Positions 41,875-52,685 of a DNA stretch of 64,000 bases are shown piece after piece. The stretch's first letter is position 1. Each line of letters opens with the position of its first letter. The notes under the pieces were generated by a model that ran no database searches, was not told the DNA's origin, and saw only the letters and a list, made by a program, of their open reading frames with translations. This DNA comes from Pseudomonadota bacterium. Lineage in GTDB: Bacteria > Pseudomonadota > Gammaproteobacteria > Steroidobacterales > GCA-2729495. Location: NCBI GenBank assembly GCA_963204745.1, contig CAUJHF010000020.1, positions 162,208-226,207 on the forward strand, read 5' to 3'. The position numbers and the translations under genes are program-made.

Positions 41875-43212
41875 TCAGGCATTTGCAGCCTGACGCACGG
41901 TCTCCGCCAGTTCCTCGGTCAGACGATCGACCTCCGCATGATCATTTCCTTCGACCATCACCCGCACGACAGGCTCGGTGCCCGAGGCGCGCAGAACGAC
42001 TCGCCCACGCCCTGCCAGCTGCTGCTGGGCCTTGAGCACGGCTGCCTGGACAGGCATCGAACCGTCCAGATCCAGCTTCCTGCTCATCCTGACGTTAACC
42101 AGCTTCTGCGGATAGCGCGACATCCCGGCGACCAGGTCAGCGAGCGGAGTACCGGTTCTCTTGACCACACTGAGTACCTGCAGCGCGCTGATCAGGCCGT
42201 CTCCGGTAGTGGTCTTGTCCAGGCAGAGCAGATGTCCGGAGGTCTCGCCGCCTAGCCGGCCACCTTTTTCACGCAGCAATTCGAGCACATAACGATCACC
42301 GACCTTGGCGCGCAGAAATTCGATGCCGAGTTCGCCCAGACCGCGCTCGAGTCCATAATTGCTCATCAGGGTCCCCACCACCGGACCTCGCAGCTCACCG
42401 CTCTTTTGCCAGGCACTGGCCAGGATCCACAGCAGTTGATCGCCATCGACCAGCGCACCAGTGTGATCAGCCATGAGCAGGCGGTCGCCATCGCCGTCGA
42501 GGGCAATACCCAGGTCAGCGCGCACACCTGTGGTCGTGAGTTGCAATAGCTCAGGCTTCATAGAGCCACAGCCGTCGTTGATGTTCCTGCCGTTAGGTGA
42601 ACAGCCGATCGGCACGATCTCTGCGCCGAGTTCGGTCAGGACACGCGGCGCAACCTTGTAGGCTGCGCCATGCGAGCAGTCGATGACGATCTTCAGGCCG
42701 TCGAGTCGAAGTTCAGGCGGAACCGTTGAGATGCAGAAGTTCTGGTAGGACTGCAGCGCATTGTCAACCCGCTTGGCCCGTCCGAGCTGGCTTGACTCCC
42801 GGGTGATTGCCGGCAATTCAAGGCGTCGTTCAATCGCCGCCTCGACGGCGTCGGAGAGCTTGCTGCCTTCGCGGTCAAAGAACTTGATGCCGTTATCCTG
42901 ATAAGGATTGTGCGAGGCGCTGATCACCACGCCAAGATCAGCGCCCAGGGTCCTGGTCAGATAGGCAATGCCAGGCGTCGGCAACGGCCCGACCAGCATC
43001 ACGTCCATCCCGGCCGCGACAAAACCCGCCTCGAGGGCCGACTCGAACATGTAACCGGATACCCGGGTGTCCTTGCCGATAAGTACCGTGCCACCCTTCG
43101 GCGCCAGCACATGAGCAGCGGCACTGGCGAGGCGCAGCGCGAATTCTGCGGTCATCGGGTACTCGCCGACCTGGCCCCGGATTCCATCGGTACCAAACAG
43201 TTTTCTGCTCAC
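41875..43212 (-). CDS. glmM: Phosphoglucosamine mutase, 445 aa
   Basis: Converts glucosamine-6-phosphate to glucosamine-1-phosphate for peptidoglycan and lipopolysaccharide precursors. The phosphoserine loop is ISASHNPYQDNGIKFF. The metal-binding loop is DGDGDRLLMAD, the sugar-binding loop GGETSGHLL, and the phosphate-binding C-terminal segment RASGTEPVVRVMVEG. The N-terminus (KLFGTDGIRGQVG) is standard. The folP-glmM pair is typical. Confidence 0.97.
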   Translation of the reverse strand: MSRKLFGTDGIRGQVGEYPMTAEFALRLASAAAHVLAPKGGTVLIGKDTRVSGYMFESALEAGFVAAGMDVMLVGPLPTPGIAYLTRTLGADLGVVISASHNPYQDNGIKFFDREGSKLSDAVEAAIERRLELPAITRESSQLGRAKRVDNALQSYQNFCISTVPPELRLDGLKIVIDCSHGAAYKVAPRVLTELGAEIVPIGCSPNGRNINDGCGSMKPELLQLTTTGVRADLGIALDGDGDRLLMADHTGALVDGDQLLWILASAWQKSGELRGPVVGTLMSNYGLERGLGELGIEFLRAKVGDRYVLELLREKGGRLGGETSGHLLCLDKTTTGDGLISALQVLSVVKRTGTPLADLVAGMSRYPQKLVNVRMSRKLDLDGSMPVQAAVLKAQQQLAGRGRVVLRASGTEPVVRVMVEGNDHAEVDRLTEELAETVRQAANA

Positions 43213-43255
43213 TCAAATACTCCAGTTCTGGCCATGGCGTCCGTGCGCTGGCCGC

Positions 43256-44086
43256 CTACATCAGGCCTTCAACTGCCTCCAGCGTACGGAACGCATCCAC
43301 AGTTGCAGCCACATCATGAACCCTGACGATCCTGGCCCCGCGCTGCCGGGCCGCGATCGCCAGCGCAAGACTGCCGGGCAACCGGTCTTCAACCGCCCGA
43401 CCCAGCAGATCGCCCAACATACTCTTGCGCGACAGTCCGACCATGACCGGAAACCCGGTGGCGACCAGTTCCTCCAGCCCGCGCAGCAGACTGAGATTGT
43501 GATCAAGGTTTTTGCCAAAACCGAAGCCGGGATCGAGTATAAGGCAATCGTGTGCCAGCCCTGCTGCCATGCATTCAGCCGCTCTCTGCAAGAGGAAGGC
43601 CTTTACCTCAGCCACGACATCAACATAAGCAGGCCGTCGTTGCATCGTCTGCGGATCGCCCTGCATGTGCATCAGGCACACCGGCAGCCCTGTCTCCAGC
43701 GCTGCTCCCAAAGCACCCGGTCGGCTCAGCGCACGGACATCATTAATCATGTTGGCACCGGCGGCGGCCGCAGCCCGCATGACTTCAGCACTACAGGTAT
43801 CGATGGAGATGGCGACATCGCTGGCCTGCCGCAGCCTCTCAATGACCGGAATCACCCGCTGCAGCTCTTCCTCAACACCCGGTGCAGAAGCACCCGGCCG
43901 GGTCGATTCTCCACCGATATCGAGTATGTCTGCACCTTCAGCGAAGAGCTTCAGGCCGTGCGCTACAGCCGCATCAATGTGGCGGTAGCGACCACCATCC
44001 CAGAAGGAATCCGGGGTGACGTTGAGAACACCCATTATCAGGCAGCGCGGGGCTGCCGGGCTCGAATTTGCAAGAAGGGAAATCAT
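43256..44086 (-). CDS. folP: Dihydropteroate synthase, 276 aa
   Basis: Joins p-aminobenzoate and dihydropterin pyrophosphate in folate synthesis; the sulfonamide target. TIM-barrel motifs: GVLNVTPDSFWDGG, DILDIGGESTRPGA, INDVRAL and VMVGLSRKSMLG. The second residue of the usual DSFSDGG loop is Trp here rather than Ser. The frame is open from TTG 44113, but the ATG at 44084-44086 gives a normal N-terminus; no strong ribosome site is seen. It lies between ftsH and glmM, as in other gammaproteobacteria. Confidence 0.94.
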   Translation of the reverse strand: MISLLANSSPAAPRCLIMGVLNVTPDSFWDGGRYRHIDAAVAHGLKLFAEGADILDIGGESTRPGASAPGVEEELQRVIPVIERLRQASDVAISIDTCSAEVMRAAAAAGANMINDVRALSRPGALGAALETGLPVCLMHMQGDPQTMQRRPAYVDVVAEVKAFLLQRAAECMAAGLAHDCLILDPGFGFGKNLDHNLSLLRGLEELVATGFPVMVGLSRKSMLGDLLGRAVEDRLPGSLALAIAARQRGARIVRVHDVAATVDAFRTLEAVEGLM

Positions 44087-44152
44087 CCGGCGCAGCAAGC
44101 TGCCCTGAACCAACCGGCCGGATATGTGCTGTCAGGCGACTGCGCGGCTGGC

Positions 44153-46093
44153 TCAGCTGCGGGTCCGGTGCTGGCTGGCAGGCTCGCCGAGCCCTGGCTC
44201 ATCACCTTTGCTCGCACCGCTGGATACAGTCGCCGGAGCGCCCGGACCACCACCACTGCTATCCCAGCCTTCGGGCGGCCGGGGCTCACGACCCGCCATG
44301 ATGTCCTTGATCTGGGTTTCATCGATGGTCTCATACTTAATGAGCGCATCCGACATCGCATCCAGCTTGTCCCTGTTGCTGGTAAGAATGTTGGTGGCCA
44401 GCCGGTAATTTGAATCGATAATCTTGCGAACTTCCTCATCGATCGCGTGGATCGTGACATCGGAAACCTGCTTGTGGCTGGTCACACTGCGGCCGAGAAA
44501 CACTTCGCCATCTTCCTCGGTGTAGGTCAACGGTCCAAGCCGTTCGGACAGGCCCCACTTTGTAACCATGTTCCGTGCAATTTCAGTGGCCCGTTCAATA
44601 TCGTTCGAGGCGCCGGTGGTTACCGCGTCATTGCCAAAGACCAGTTCCTCGGCGATACGTCCGCCGAACAGGCTGGCTATCTGGCTGTTGAGGCGTCGCT
44701 TGCTGTAGCTGTACCGGTCTTCCTCAGGCAGGAACATCGTGACACCGAGCGCACGGCCGCGGGGAATAATGCTGACCTTGTACACCGGATCGTGGTCAGG
44801 GACCGAAAGCCCGACAATCGCGTGCCCGGCCTCGTGGTATGCCGTCAGGCGGCGCTCGGCTTCGCTCATGACCATCGAGCGCCGCTCAGCGCCCATCATG
44901 ATCTTGTCCTTGGCTTTCTCGAACTCATCCATCGTTACCGTGCGGCGGTTGGCGCGCGCGGCAAACAACGCAGCCTCATTCACCAGATTGGCAAGGTCGG
45001 CACCGGAGAAGCCCGGTGTACCACGCGCAATCACGCCTGGCCGCACGTCATCAGACAGCGGGACCTTGCGCATATGCACCTTCAGGATCTGCTCACGGCC
45101 ACGTACATCTGGCAATGGCACCACTACCTGCCGATCGAAGCGGCCAGGCCGGAGCAAGGCGGGATCCAGCACATCGGGACGGTTGGTAGCTGCGATGACA
45201 ATGACGCCCTCGCTGCCTTCAAAGCCATCCATCTCGACCAGCAACTGATTTAGTGTCTGTTCGCGCTCGTCATGACCGCCGCCAAGTCCGGCGCCGCGAT
45301 GCCGTCCAACCGCGTCGATTTCATCGATGAATATGATGCAAGGCGCATGTTTCTTCGCCTGCTCGAACATGTCCCGAACCCGGGACGCACCGACACCCAC
45401 GAACATTTCGACGAAATCCGAGCCCGAGATCGTAAAGAACGGTACCTTCGCTTCACCGGCAATGGCACGCGCCAGCAAGGTCTTGCCCGTACCCGGTGAA
45501 CCGACCATCAGCACGCCCTTGGGGATCTTGCCGCCCAGCCGCTGAAACTTCGCCGGATCTTTCAGGAATTCGACAATCTCTTCGACTTCGCTCTTGGCTT
45601 CCTCGACGCCGGCGACATCCACGAAAGTAACCTTGATCTGATCCTCACTGAGCAGCCTCGCCTTGCTCTTGCCAAACGACATGGCACCGCGGCCACCGCC
45701 GCCACCCTGCATCTGGCGCATGAAATACACCCAGACGCCGATCAGCAGCAGCACCGGAAAGGAATTGATGAACAGGCTGACCAGAATGCTCTGGCTCTTC
45801 GGGGGGCTGGCACTCATGCGAACGTTGTTCTTTTTGAGCTCACCGATCAGCGCGGTGTTGTCGGTCTCGGGACTGTAGGTCGTAAACCGGTCGCCCGTCG
45901 CCTTGAATCCCTTGATCGTATCGCCCTCAAAGACAACCTGATCAACCTGCCCGCTGCTGACCAGATCCAGAAACTCGGAATATTCAACCGTATCTGACTG
46001 ACGGGTACCCGTACTGAAACTCTGAAAGACCGTCAGCAACACGACGGCGATGACGATCCAGAGGATGATGTTCTTGGCAAGATCATTGAGCAC
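44153..46093 (-). CDS. ftsH: ATP-dependent zinc metalloprotease FtsH, 646 aa
   Basis: Membrane-anchored AAA+ protease that degrades misassembled membrane proteins, LpxC and sigma-32 in relatives. Two N-terminal transmembrane segments (about 9-25 and 107-125) flank a periplasmic domain. The AAA+ module has Walker [12 protein letters not shown] (the usual GPPGTGKT has Pro at the second place), Walker [13 protein letters not shown] and an SRH region. The protease site is HEAGH. The C-terminal 40 residues are Gly/Pro/Ser-rich and likely disordered. Confidence 0.97.
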   Translation of the reverse strand: MLNDLAKNIILWIVIAVVLLTVFQSFSTGTRQSDTVEYSEFLDLVSSGQVDQVVFEGDTIKGFKATGDRFTTYSPETDNTALIGELKKNNVRMSASPPKSQSILVSLFINSFPVLLLIGVWVYFMRQMQGGGGGRGAMSFGKSKARLLSEDQIKVTFVDVAGVEEAKSEVEEIVEFLKDPAKFQRLGGKIPKGVLMVGSPGTGKTLLARAIAGEAKVPFFTISGSDFVEMFVGVGASRVRDMFEQAKKHAPCIIFIDEIDAVGRHRGAGLGGGHDEREQTLNQLLVEMDGFEGSEGVIVIAATNRPDVLDPALLRPGRFDRQVVVPLPDVRGREQILKVHMRKVPLSDDVRPGVIARGTPGFSGADLANLVNEAALFAARANRRTVTMDEFEKAKDKIMMGAERRSMVMSEAERRLTAYHEAGHAIVGLSVPDHDPVYKVSIIPRGRALGVTMFLPEEDRYSYSKRRLNSQIASLFGGRIAEELVFGNDAVTTGASNDIERATEIARNMVTKWGLSERLGPLTYTEEDGEVFLGRSVTSHKQVSDVTIHAIDEEVRKIIDSNYRLATNILTSNRDKLDAMSDALIKYETIDETQIKDIMAGREPRPPEGWDSSGGGPGAPATVSSGASKGDEPGLGEPASQHRTRS

Positions 46094-46117
46094 GTGGGTG
46101 GCCCTCTTGGAAACCTG

Positions 46118-46137
46118 ACCGTCAAAATTCTGACGGT
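46118..46137 (-). promoter_or_regulatory. Stem-loop in the ftsH leader
   Basis: ACCGTCA and TGACGGT form a perfect 7-bp stem with a 6-base loop, between the rlmE stop and the ftsH start. No U-tract follows; the ribosome site of ftsH is about 30 bases downstream. A regulatory or processing role is only inferred. Confidence 0.4.
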
Positions 46138-46154
46138 ATTCTGTTTAGACCCTA

Positions 46155-46775
46155 CTACAACCGAAAGTTTCTTGCTACCAGATACGTCTCCCGGTTTCCG
46201 GCCCGGGAAGCAGGCGGCTTTCTCATCCGGACCGACTCAAAACGTGAGCGCACCGCGCCTATGTATTCCTGGAAACCCTCGCCCTGAAACAGCTTTACCA
46301 CCATATTGCCCCGCTCCCGCAGGACCTGGCCCGCAAAGTCGAGCACGAGTTCGGCCAAATACATGCTGCGTGGCTGATCGACGGTCCGCATGCCACTCAT
46401 ATTGGGTGCCAGATCCGACAACACAAGGTCGACCCTGACCGGCCCGAGTCGCTTCAGCAGGGCCTCCACGGTTTCATCTTCCCGGAAATCGCCCTGCAGA
46501 ACCTCTACCCCGGCCAAGGGAGGCATCTCCAGCAGGTCGAGGGCGACCACACGGCCCCGCGGACCAACGATTGAAGCCGCATACTGGCTCCAGGCACCTG
46601 GTGCGGCACCAAGATCGACAACGATATTGCCGGGCGCCATGAGTTTTTCGACGCGCTGCAACTCCGACAGCTTGAATATCGCCCGGGACCGCCAGCCTTC
46701 CGCATGCGCCTTGCGCACGAAGGGGTCCCTCGCCTGCCTCTGCTTCCAACGTGCGCTAGATGTGCTCTTGGCCAC
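46155..46775 (-). CDS. rlmE: 23S rRNA (uridine-2'-O)-methyltransferase RlmE, 206 aa
   Basis: Methylates the ribose of U2552 in the 23S rRNA A loop (E. coli numbering), a late 50S assembly step. The SAM motif DLGAAPGAWSQYAA and the Lys-Asp-Lys-Glu active site set are visible (RAIFKL, SDLAPNMSG, VVKLFQGEGF). The GTG at 46773-46775 aligns best with E. coli RlmE; a TTG four codons earlier is also open. The rlmE-ftsH order is widely conserved. Confidence 0.95.
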   Translation of the reverse strand: MAKSTSSARWKQRQARDPFVRKAHAEGWRSRAIFKLSELQRVEKLMAPGNIVVDLGAAPGAWSQYAASIVGPRGRVVALDLLEMPPLAGVEVLQGDFREDETVEALLKRLGPVRVDLVLSDLAPNMSGMRTVDQPRSMYLAELVLDFAGQVLRERGNMVVKLFQGEGFQEYIGAVRSRFESVRMRKPPASRAGNRETYLVARNFRL

Positions 46776-46799
46776 CTGACACCGCAATACAGCAACCGT

Positions 46800-47276
46800 T
46801 CACAGGTATTCGACCCGCATGATCTCGTAATTTCGCTCGCCGCCTGGCGCCATCATGGACACGAGGTCTCCCTCCAGGTGCCCGATGAGTGCCCGCGCAA
46901 GTGGTGAGGCGATGGAAATCAGACCGCTCTTCATGTCTGCTTCGTATTCGCCGACGATGCGATAACAGATTTCACGGCCATCATCCTCATCAACGAGGTT
47001 GACTGTCGCGCCGAAGACTATCTTCTTCGTCCCCACCAGCCGCGCGACATCGATGATTTCAGCCGTCGACTGCATGATCTCGAGCTCCCGGATCCGGCCT
47101 TCAATGAATGCCTGCTGTTCCTTGGCAGCGTGGTATTCGGCATTCTCCTTGAGATCACCGTGGGCGCGCGCTTCGGCAATCGCCTGAATCACCCGGGGCC
47201 GCGATTCGGTCTTGAGGACACGGATCTCGTCGCGAAGTTTTTCTGCCCCGACGGCCGTAATCGGAATTCTTTTCAC
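46800..47276 (-). CDS. greA: Transcription elongation factor GreA, 158 aa
   Basis: Enters the RNA polymerase secondary channel and stimulates cleavage of backtracked RNA. N-terminal coiled coil with the acidic tip ([24 protein letters not shown], key DLKENAEY) and the C-terminal FKBP-like domain ([18 protein letters not shown]). Length is exactly the family's. The ATG overlaps the carB stop by four bases. DksA, which uses the same channel, is also in the window. Confidence 0.97.
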   Translation of the reverse strand: MKRIPITAVGAEKLRDEIRVLKTESRPRVIQAIAEARAHGDLKENAEYHAAKEQQAFIEGRIRELEIMQSTAEIIDVARLVGTKKIVFGATVNLVDEDDGREICYRIVGEYEADMKSGLISIASPLARALIGHLEGDLVSMMAPGGERNYEIMRVEYL

Positions 47277-50200
47277 TGTACAACTCCCGCATGCAGATCC
47301 TGCAGCCGGTTAACGCTGCCACCATCGAGATGATCGAGGGCGTAGCTGGTGGCTATCGCTGCAGGCATGGTCGTGTAATAGGTGACTTTCTTGTGTACCG
47401 CTGCCGCGCGAATCGAGTGCGACTCCCGGATGGCCTGCTTGCCTTCGGTCGTATTGACGATGAAGTGGATCTCGTCATTCTTGATCATGTCCACGACGTG
47501 CGGCCGCCCCTCGCGAACCTTGTTGACCCGGCGACAGGCAACACCGGCCTTGGCGAGCGCCACAGCGGTACCGCCGGTCGCGACCAGGTCGAAGCCACGA
47601 TCCAGCAGCAGCTTGCCGAGCTTTACCACTGCCGGTTTGTCGCGATCTCGCACCGAGAGGAATGCGGTACCCCGCTGCGGCAGCACCACACCGGAGGCAA
47701 TCTGCGCCTTGGCATAGGCTTCCGCGAAAGTGCGGCCGGTTCCCATCACCTCGCCGGTCGATTTCATTTCCGGACCGAGTATCGGATCAGCTTCCGGAAA
47801 TTTGCCGAAGGGAAATACGGCTTCCTTGACGGAATAGAAGCCCGGCACGATCTGTTTGGTTACGCCTTGCTCGGCCAGCGATATATTCAGCATGGTCTTC
47901 GCCGCGATCTTGGCGAGCGGCAGACCGGTAGCCTTGGAAACAAAGGGCACGGTACGCGATGCGCGCGGATTGACCTCAAGCAGATAGACCAGCCCGTTCT
48001 GGATGGCAAACTGTGTATTCATCAGGCCAACCACGTTGAGTGCTTTGGCGAGCATGGTGACCTGATCAATCAGTTCGGCCTGCGTTTCTGCGCTTAGCGT
48101 CGCCGGCGGCAGCGAGCAACCGGAGTCACCCGAATGAACACCGGCCTGCTCGATATGCTCCATGATGCCGCCGATGAGGATGTCCTTCCCGTCGCTCACC
48201 AGGTCAACATCCACCTCTACAGCCTGGTCGAGAAAACGATCCAGCAGCACCGGACTGTCGTTCGACACATTGACCGCATCCTTCATGTAGGCACGCAGAT
48301 CATCCTCGTTATGCACGACCTCCATCGCCCGGCCGCCAAGCACGAATGAGGGACGGATAACCAGCGGGAATCCGACATCAGCAGCACGACGCACAGCCTC
48401 CTCCGGCGTCCGCGCCGTGCAGTTTGGCGGCTGCCTGAGACCGAGTTTCTGCACGAGTTTCTGGAACAGCTCACGGTCTTCGGCAATGTCGATCGATGTC
48501 GGACTGGTGCCGACGATCGGCACACCGGCTTCTTCAAGACTCCGCGCCAGCTTGAGCGGTGTCTGTCCGCCGAACTGGACAATGACGCCAACCGGCTGCT
48601 CCTTGTCTACAATCTCCATGACGTCTTCGAAGGTCAGCGGCTCGAAGTAGAGACGATCCGACGTATCGTAGTCCGTCGATACCGTTTCCGGGTTGCAGTT
48701 GACCATGATCGCTTCGTAGCCGATCTCCTTCAGCGCGAAGGCAGCATGCACGCAGCAGTAATCGAACTCGATGCCCTGACCGATGCGGTTCGGACCACCA
48801 CCAAGAATCATCACTTTCTTTCGATCGCTCGGAGCGGCCTCACATTCCTCTTCATAGGTGGAATAGAGATAGGCGGTGCTGGTGGCAAATTCCGCTGCAC
48901 AGGTATCCACGCGCTTGAAGACCGGCCTGATACCGGCATTCAGGCGCTGCTGGCGCACGAAATCTTCAGGCACGCCCAGCAGCGCCGCCAGGCGACTGTC
49001 AGCAAAACCTTTGCGCTTCAGACTCCGCAACATCCCGGGCTGCAATACCACGACACCGTCAGCACGAACTTTTGCTTCAAGCCTGACAAGCTCTTCAATT
49101 TGCGCAAGAAACCACGGATCAATTCCTGACAGGCTCGCCACCTCATCACAGCGCATCCCATGTCGGAAGGCATCGCCGACATAGAGGAGCCGGTCAGCGC
49201 CAGGCATGCGCAACTCGAGGCGCAGGCGGTCCATATCTTCAGGCGAGGGCTCGACCGGCAGCTTCTCCACCAGGCCGTTGATACCGGTCTCCAGGCCACG
49301 CAGCGCCTTTTGCAGGGATTCCTGAAAAGTCCGGCCCATGGCCATGACTTCGCCGACCGATTTCATCTGCGTCGTGAGGCGGCCGTTTGCGCCGGGGAAC
49401 TTCTCGAAGGTGAAACGCGGAATCTTCGTAACGACGTAGTCGATGGTCGGCTCAAAGGAAGCCGGCGTTGCACCACCGGTGATATCGTTGCGCAGTTCAT
49501 CGAGGGTATAGCCGACCGCCAGCTTGGCGGCAACCTTGGCAATCGGAAAGCCGGTGGCCTTGGATGCCAGCGCTGATGATCGCGATACCCGCGGATTCAT
49601 TTCGATAACGATCATGCGGCCGTCGCGCGGATTGAGCGCAAACTGCACGTTCGATCCGCCCGTATCCACACCGATACGACGAAGCACCGCAATCGATGCA
49701 TTGCGCATCAACTGGTATTCCTTGTCGGTCAGCGTCTGGGCCGGCGCAACCGTGATCGAATCACCCGTATGCACGCCCATCGCATCCACGTTCTCAATCG
49801 AGCAGATGATGATGCAGTTGTCGTTGCGGTCACGCACCACCTCCATCTCGAACTCCTTCCAGCCGATCACTGACTCCTCAAGCAGGATCTGCGTAGTCGG
49901 TGACAGGTCGAGGCCATGGGCCGCCATCGCCTCAAATTCTTCGCGGTTATAGGCGATACCGCTGCCACTGCCGCCAAGCGTAAACGACGGCCGGATGATG
50001 GTCGGAAAGCCGATGCGCGCCTGAGCCTGAATCGCCTCCTCCAGCGAGTGCGCGATCTCGGCATGGGCGACCGACAGCCCGATTTCGTTCATCGCCTTGC
50101 GAAACAGTTCGCGATCCTCAGCCGTATCGATCGCATCGCGCGAAGCGCCGATCATTTCGACTTCAAACCGGGCAAGCACCCCGTGGTGCTCCAGATCGAG

Positions 50201-50497
50201 CGCACAGTTGAGCGCAGTCTGGCCACCCATCGTGGGCAGCAGCGCGTCGGGTCTTTCTTTTTCGATAATCCGCGCAACTGTCTGCCAGTTGACCGGCTCG
50301 ATGTAGACAGCATCGGCCATTTCCGGGTCGGTCATGATCGTGGCAGGGTTCGAGTTGACCAGGATGACCCGGTAACCTTCCTGCCGCAGGGCCTTGCACG
50401 CCTGTACGCCGGAATAATCGAATTCACAGGCCTGGCCGATAACGATCGGCCCGGCGCCTATGATCAGGATGCTCTCGATGTCGGTACGACGGGGCAT
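47273..50497 (-). CDS. carB: Carbamoyl-phosphate synthase large subunit, 1074 aa
   Basis: Makes carbamoyl phosphate from bicarbonate, ammonia and two ATP for arginine and pyrimidine synthesis. Two homologous ATP-grasp halves start at [21 protein letters not shown] and [19 protein letters not shown], with [18 protein letters not shown] and [18 protein letters not shown]. The allosteric C-terminal MGS-like domain (about residues 935-1074) is present. Full length. It lies 25 bases downstream of carA and is coupled to greA. Confidence 0.98.
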   Translation of the reverse strand: MPRRTDIESILIIGAGPIVIGQACEFDYSGVQACKALRQEGYRVILVNSNPATIMTDPEMADAVYIEPVNWQTVARIIEKERPDALLPTMGGQTALNCALDLEHHGVLARFEVEMIGASRDAIDTAEDRELFRKAMNEIGLSVAHAEIAHSLEEAIQAQARIGFPTIIRPSFTLGGSGSGIAYNREEFEAMAAHGLDLSPTTQILLEESVIGWKEFEMEVVRDRNDNCIIICSIENVDAMGVHTGDSITVAPAQTLTDKEYQLMRNASIAVLRRIGVDTGGSNVQFALNPRDGRMIVIEMNPRVSRSSALASKATGFPIAKVAAKLAVGYTLDELRNDITGGATPASFEPTIDYVVTKIPRFTFEKFPGANGRLTTQMKSVGEVMAMGRTFQESLQKALRGLETGINGLVEKLPVEPSPEDMDRLRLELRMPGADRLLYVGDAFRHGMRCDEVASLSGIDPWFLAQIEELVRLEAKVRADGVVVLQPGMLRSLKRKGFADSRLAALLGVPEDFVRQQRLNAGIRPVFKRVDTCAAEFATSTAYLYSTYEEECEAAPSDRKKVMILGGGPNRIGQGIEFDYCCVHAAFALKEIGYEAIMVNCNPETVSTDYDTSDRLYFEPLTFEDVMEIVDKEQPVGVIVQFGGQTPLKLARSLEEAGVPIVGTSPTSIDIAEDRELFQKLVQKLGLRQPPNCTARTPEEAVRRAADVGFPLVIRPSFVLGGRAMEVVHNEDDLRAYMKDAVNVSNDSPVLLDRFLDQAVEVDVDLVSDGKDILIGGIMEHIEQAGVHSGDSGCSLPPATLSAETQAELIDQVTMLAKALNVVGLMNTQFAIQNGLVYLLEVNPRASRTVPFVSKATGLPLAKIAAKTMLNISLAEQGVTKQIVPGFYSVKEAVFPFGKFPEADPILGPEMKSTGEVMGTGRTFAEAYAKAQIASGVVLPQRGTAFLSVRDRDKPAVVKLGKLLLDRGFDLVATGGTAVALAKAGVACRRVNKVREGRPHVVDMIKNDEIHFIVNTTEGKQAIRESHSIRAAAVHKKVTYYTTMPAAIATSYALDHLDGGSVNRLQDLHAGVVQ

Positions 50498-50522
50498 GGC
50501 TGTTCGGTATCCGGGATTAAGG

Positions 50523-51680
50523 CTACTTGCCGGCAGTAGCCGCGCCCGCGCCCTGCTGCAGCCGCCGGCGCATCAGGTTGCTAAAGCGGGAAAACAGGGA
50601 ACGAATGTCATGAGGCCCCGGACTGGCTTCCGGATGACCCTGGAAACTATAAGCAGGACAATCAGTTCTTTCGATCCCCTGAAGTGAATTATCAAACAGG
50701 GAGCGGTGCGTCGGTCGCAGGTTATCCGGCAAGCTTGCCTCATCCACAGCAAATCCATGGTTCTGGCTGGTGATCATGACCCGACCGGTTTCAAGATCCT
50801 GCACAGGATGATTGGCACCGTGATGGCCAAACTTCATCTTGACCGTTCTTGCACCACTCGCCAGTGCCAGCAGCTGGTGCCCAAGGCAGATTCCGAATAC
50901 CGGCGTTCCGGTGGCCAGAATCTGCCGGATCGCTTCGATCGCATAAGTACAGGGCTCAGGATCACCGGGTCCGTTCGACAGGAAGACTCCGTCCGGGTGT
51001 CGGGCCAGCACTTCCTCGGCCGGCGTCTGCGCGGGCACCACGGTAACGCGACATCCACTATCGACCAGCAGCCGGAGAATGTTGCGCTTGATGCCAAAGT
51101 CGTAAGCCACGACTTCAAAGGCGCTAGTGCGCTTTGGCCGGATCGGCCCGGGACCCGGCCACGCAGCACCCAGGTTCCACTGATAGTTGTCCTTGGTACT
51201 GACGATCTTCGCCAGATCCATACCCGCGAGACCAGGGAAGCGTCGTGCATGATCGACCGCAGTTTTCGAATCGACCTCGCCGGTCATAATGCAGCCGGAC
51301 ATTGCACCCTTGTCGCGCAGGATTCGAGTCAGCTTGCGGGTATCTATTTCGGCAATCGCAACGATACCGCCCCGCCGCAGGAATTCGGGGAACGGCAGCT
51401 CCGCACGCCAGCTGCTCGATACGGCCGGCAGGTCGCGGATCACGAGGCCGGCGGCAAAGATGCGCTCGCTCTCGTGATCCTCACTGTTGGTGGCTGTGTT
51501 ACCGATATGCGGATAGGTCAGCGTAACGATCTGCCGGCAGTAAGACGGATCGGTAAGGATTTCCTGGTAACCCGTCATCGCTGTATTGAATACCACCTCG
51601 CCAATGGTGCGACCCGGTGCGCCCACGGAGATGCCGTGGAACAGCGTACCGTCGCGTAACGCCAGTAACGCGGCTTCCAT
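50523..51680 (-). CDS. carA: Carbamoyl-phosphate synthase small (glutaminase) subunit, 385 aa
   Basis: Hydrolyses glutamine and channels ammonia to CarB. N-terminal CPSase_sm domain ([34 protein letters not shown]) and the class I glutamine amidotransferase domain with the nucleophile in [13 protein letters not shown] and the His/Glu pair in [14 protein letters not shown]. Full length. A leader of over 100 bases with a strong hairpin precedes it. Confidence 0.97.
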   Translation of the reverse strand: MEAALLALRDGTLFHGISVGAPGRTIGEVVFNTAMTGYQEILTDPSYCRQIVTLTYPHIGNTATNSEDHESERIFAAGLVIRDLPAVSSSWRAELPFPEFLRRGGIVAIAEIDTRKLTRILRDKGAMSGCIMTGEVDSKTAVDHARRFPGLAGMDLAKIVSTKDNYQWNLGAAWPGPGPIRPKRTSAFEVVAYDFGIKRNILRLLVDSGCRVTVVPAQTPAEEVLARHPDGVFLSNGPGDPEPCTYAIEAIRQILATGTPVFGICLGHQLLALASGARTVKMKFGHHGANHPVQDLETGRVMITSQNHGFAVDEASLPDNLRPTHRSLFDNSLQGIERTDCPAYSFQGHPEASPGPHDIRSLFSRFSNLMRRRLQQGAGAATAGK

Positions 51681-51738
51681 CAGCCCTGTACCTGCGATGA
51701 GCGGATTTTTTCTGCTTTTGATAGGCGCATATACACGC

Positions 51739-51803
51739 AGCGGGAGACAACCTGTCCGGGCCCTCCCGCTCTGCTGGTTTTGTTGGGGACCCGCGGCATT
51801 CTA
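51739..51803 (-). promoter_or_regulatory. carA promoter -10 and structured leader
   Basis: On the minus strand a -10-like TAGAAT (51798-51803) preceded by TT and followed by GCCGCGGG would start a leader of about 110 bases before carA. The leader holds a perfect 8-bp stem, AGCGGGAG (51763-51770 complement) with CTCCCGCT (51739-51746 complement), loop 16 bases. No U-tract follows on this strand. The -35 is poor. Leader control of carAB by pyrimidines or arginine is known in pseudomonads; here it is inferred. Confidence 0.4.
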
Positions 51804-51855
51804 AACGACAGGGGCTGGCGTGGACACCCCTTTTGAAGCGCCTGGACAACGGTGG

Positions 51856-52665
51856 CTAGCGGGCAGAAAGCCCCAGCACATCCTGCATCGAATAGAGACC
51901 CGCTGGCCGATCTGCCAGCCAGGCTGCAGCGCGTAGTGCACCGCGCGCAAACAGCGCACGATCGGTGGCCCGGTGTGTCAACTCCAGCACTTCCTCGTCG
52001 CTGGCCAGCAATACGGTATGGTCGCCGACGACTGCGCCGGCGCGGACAGATGCAAAGCCGATGGCCTGCGCGGGACGTCCTGCATTCAACCCGCTACGAT
52101 CATATACCGCAACATCCGCCAGCTTCTGCGCACGGGCTTCTGCCAGCGCCTCGCCCAGCTGGAGTGCGGTGCCCGACGGTGCATCCTTCTTTGCGCGGTG
52201 ATGGGCTTCGGAAATCTCGGCGTCAAAACCAGGACCGAGCAACCGGACTGCCTGACGCACCAGCTCGGTCAGTACCGTGATGCCGATACTCATGTTGCGC
52301 GAATACAAGACCGCGATGCTGCCCGCAGCTGACTTCAACGCAGCGAGCTCGACGGCGCCCAGCCCGGTCGTACCCACCACCAGGCCGCAACGACGTACGG
52401 TGCAGGCCTGCGCATGCCTTGCCGTCGCCGCCGGCGCCGTGAAATCGATGGCCACATCGCAGTCCGCGAGCGCCATCTCCAGCTGATCGGTCAGGGCGAC
52501 ACCCAGAGAATCCAGCCCGGCCAACTGTCCCGCATCACGCCCGACCGTCGCATGACCGGGTTCGGTCAGTGCACCCGCCAGCACCGCCCGGTCACTGGCT
52601 GCAATGAGGCGAATCAGGGCAAGGCCCATGCGGCCGTTTGCGCCAAGGACTGCTATACGCTGCAT
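51856..52665 (-). CDS. dapB: 4-hydroxy-tetrahydrodipicolinate reductase, 269 aa
   Basis: NAD(P)H-dependent step of lysine and diaminopimelate synthesis. The nucleotide-binding N-terminus is IAVLGANGRMG, with DFTAPAA. The catalytic His/Lys region is EAHHRAKKDAPSGTAL and the C-terminal LTHRATDRALFARGAL motif is complete. The ATG at 52663-52665 has GGTGAG upstream; the frame extends four codons further. It follows dnaJ by 20 bases on the same strand. Confidence 0.96.
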   Translation of the reverse strand: MQRIAVLGANGRMGLALIRLIAASDRAVLAGALTEPGHATVGRDAGQLAGLDSLGVALTDQLEMALADCDVAIDFTAPAATARHAQACTVRRCGLVVGTTGLGAVELAALKSAAGSIAVLYSRNMSIGITVLTELVRQAVRLLGPGFDAEISEAHHRAKKDAPSGTALQLGEALAEARAQKLADVAVYDRSGLNAGRPAQAIGFASVRAGAVVGDHTVLLASDEEVLELTHRATDRALFARGALRAAAWLADRPAGLYSMQDVLGLSAR

Positions 52666-52685
52666 ACAGCTCACCACGTTGCGAA

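Noticed and set aside
46776..46799. Missing yhbY-like RNA-binding gene between greA and rlmE
   Set aside because: Some gammaproteobacteria carry it here, but only 24 bases lie between the genes; its absence may be normal for this lineage and it may lie elsewhere.
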